Shown piece by piece: positions 32,045 through 32,056 of a DNA stretch of 32,056 bases (position 1 is the first letter of the stretch; every line of letters begins with the position of its first letter). The notes beneath the pieces were generated by a model. That model did not search any database and had not been told where the DNA came from. It saw nothing but the letters and a program-made list of their open reading frames with translations. Source of the stretch: an uncultured Clostridia bacterium (GTDB lineage Bacteria > Bacillota > Clostridia > Oscillospirales > Ruminococcaceae). Where the stretch lies: assembly GCA_947631115.1 (NCBI GenBank), contig CANRKB010000017.1, forward strand, positions 1 to 32,056. The letters are read 5' to 3'. A program made the position numbers and the translations under genes.

Positions 32045-32056
32045 GTTAATAGCTAC

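Noticed and set aside
32001-32056. Rightward gene start MLQKEKTNDLKYVIMLIA at the window edge
   Set aside because: No ribosome site before the ATG, and a better -10 box (TATAAT at 32039) lies inside it, so promoter DNA is more likely; the window ends too soon to decide.

Overview
The window looks like chromosomal DNA of an anaerobic Clostridia-type Firmicute, probably a gut member of the Oscillospirales/Ruminococcaceae group. Support comes from Gram-positive gene types (ECF vitamin transporter module, AddAB rather than RecBCD, a FeoB-associated Cys-rich peptide, an LPxTG-like tail, a TIGR01212 radical SAM protein), strong AGGAGG-type ribosome sites, and near-consensus TTGACA-17-TATAAT promoters in AT-rich gaps between GC-richer genes. 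The taxonomic call is inference; no rRNA or tRNA gene was recognised.

Left part (1-7.5 kb): the tail of an unknown gene with its terminator, a 25-bp tandem repeat and a multi-hairpin intergenic repeat; then, leftward, an ECF S component and an operon of a fused EcfA-EcfA' ATPase, EcfT and a radical SAM protein. A divergent promoter pair at 5.1 kb drives this operon leftward and an RlmI/RlmL-like methyltransferase rightward; each leader carries a palindromic, MITE-like insertion. A second multi-hairpin repeat and a two-gene, half-size TauE/SafE transporter follow.

Middle (7.6-24 kb): ilvB-ilvN (acetolactate synthase) from a clean promoter, a third multi-hairpin repeat, a MarR regulator with a palindromic operator, then a long rightward operon: divergent HisRS - PfkB kinase - HAD phosphatase fused to a nuclease-like domain - addB - addA - membrane-anchored beta-propeller. 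Spacings run from 20 nt to overlap, so the genes are probably co-transcribed. An aldose-1-epimerase-like gene follows from its own promoter, whose -35 box overlaps the propeller stop codon.

Right part (24-32 kb), all leftward except a promoter at the very end: a 41-residue protein that is essentially a cell-wall sorting signal, a TetR regulator with a palindromic operator, recQ, a COG2984/COG4120-type ABC importer (lipoprotein, permease, ATPase), a PutP-like sodium:solute symporter and a FeoB-associated Cys-rich small protein.

The most unusual items are the HAD + PD-(D/E)XK-like + winged-helix fusion translationally coupled to addB, and a layered set of intergenic repeats: three multi-hairpin elements, TTGAGCGGGAA-type motifs, and CTCTAG-type tracts that supply the stop codons of three unrelated genes.
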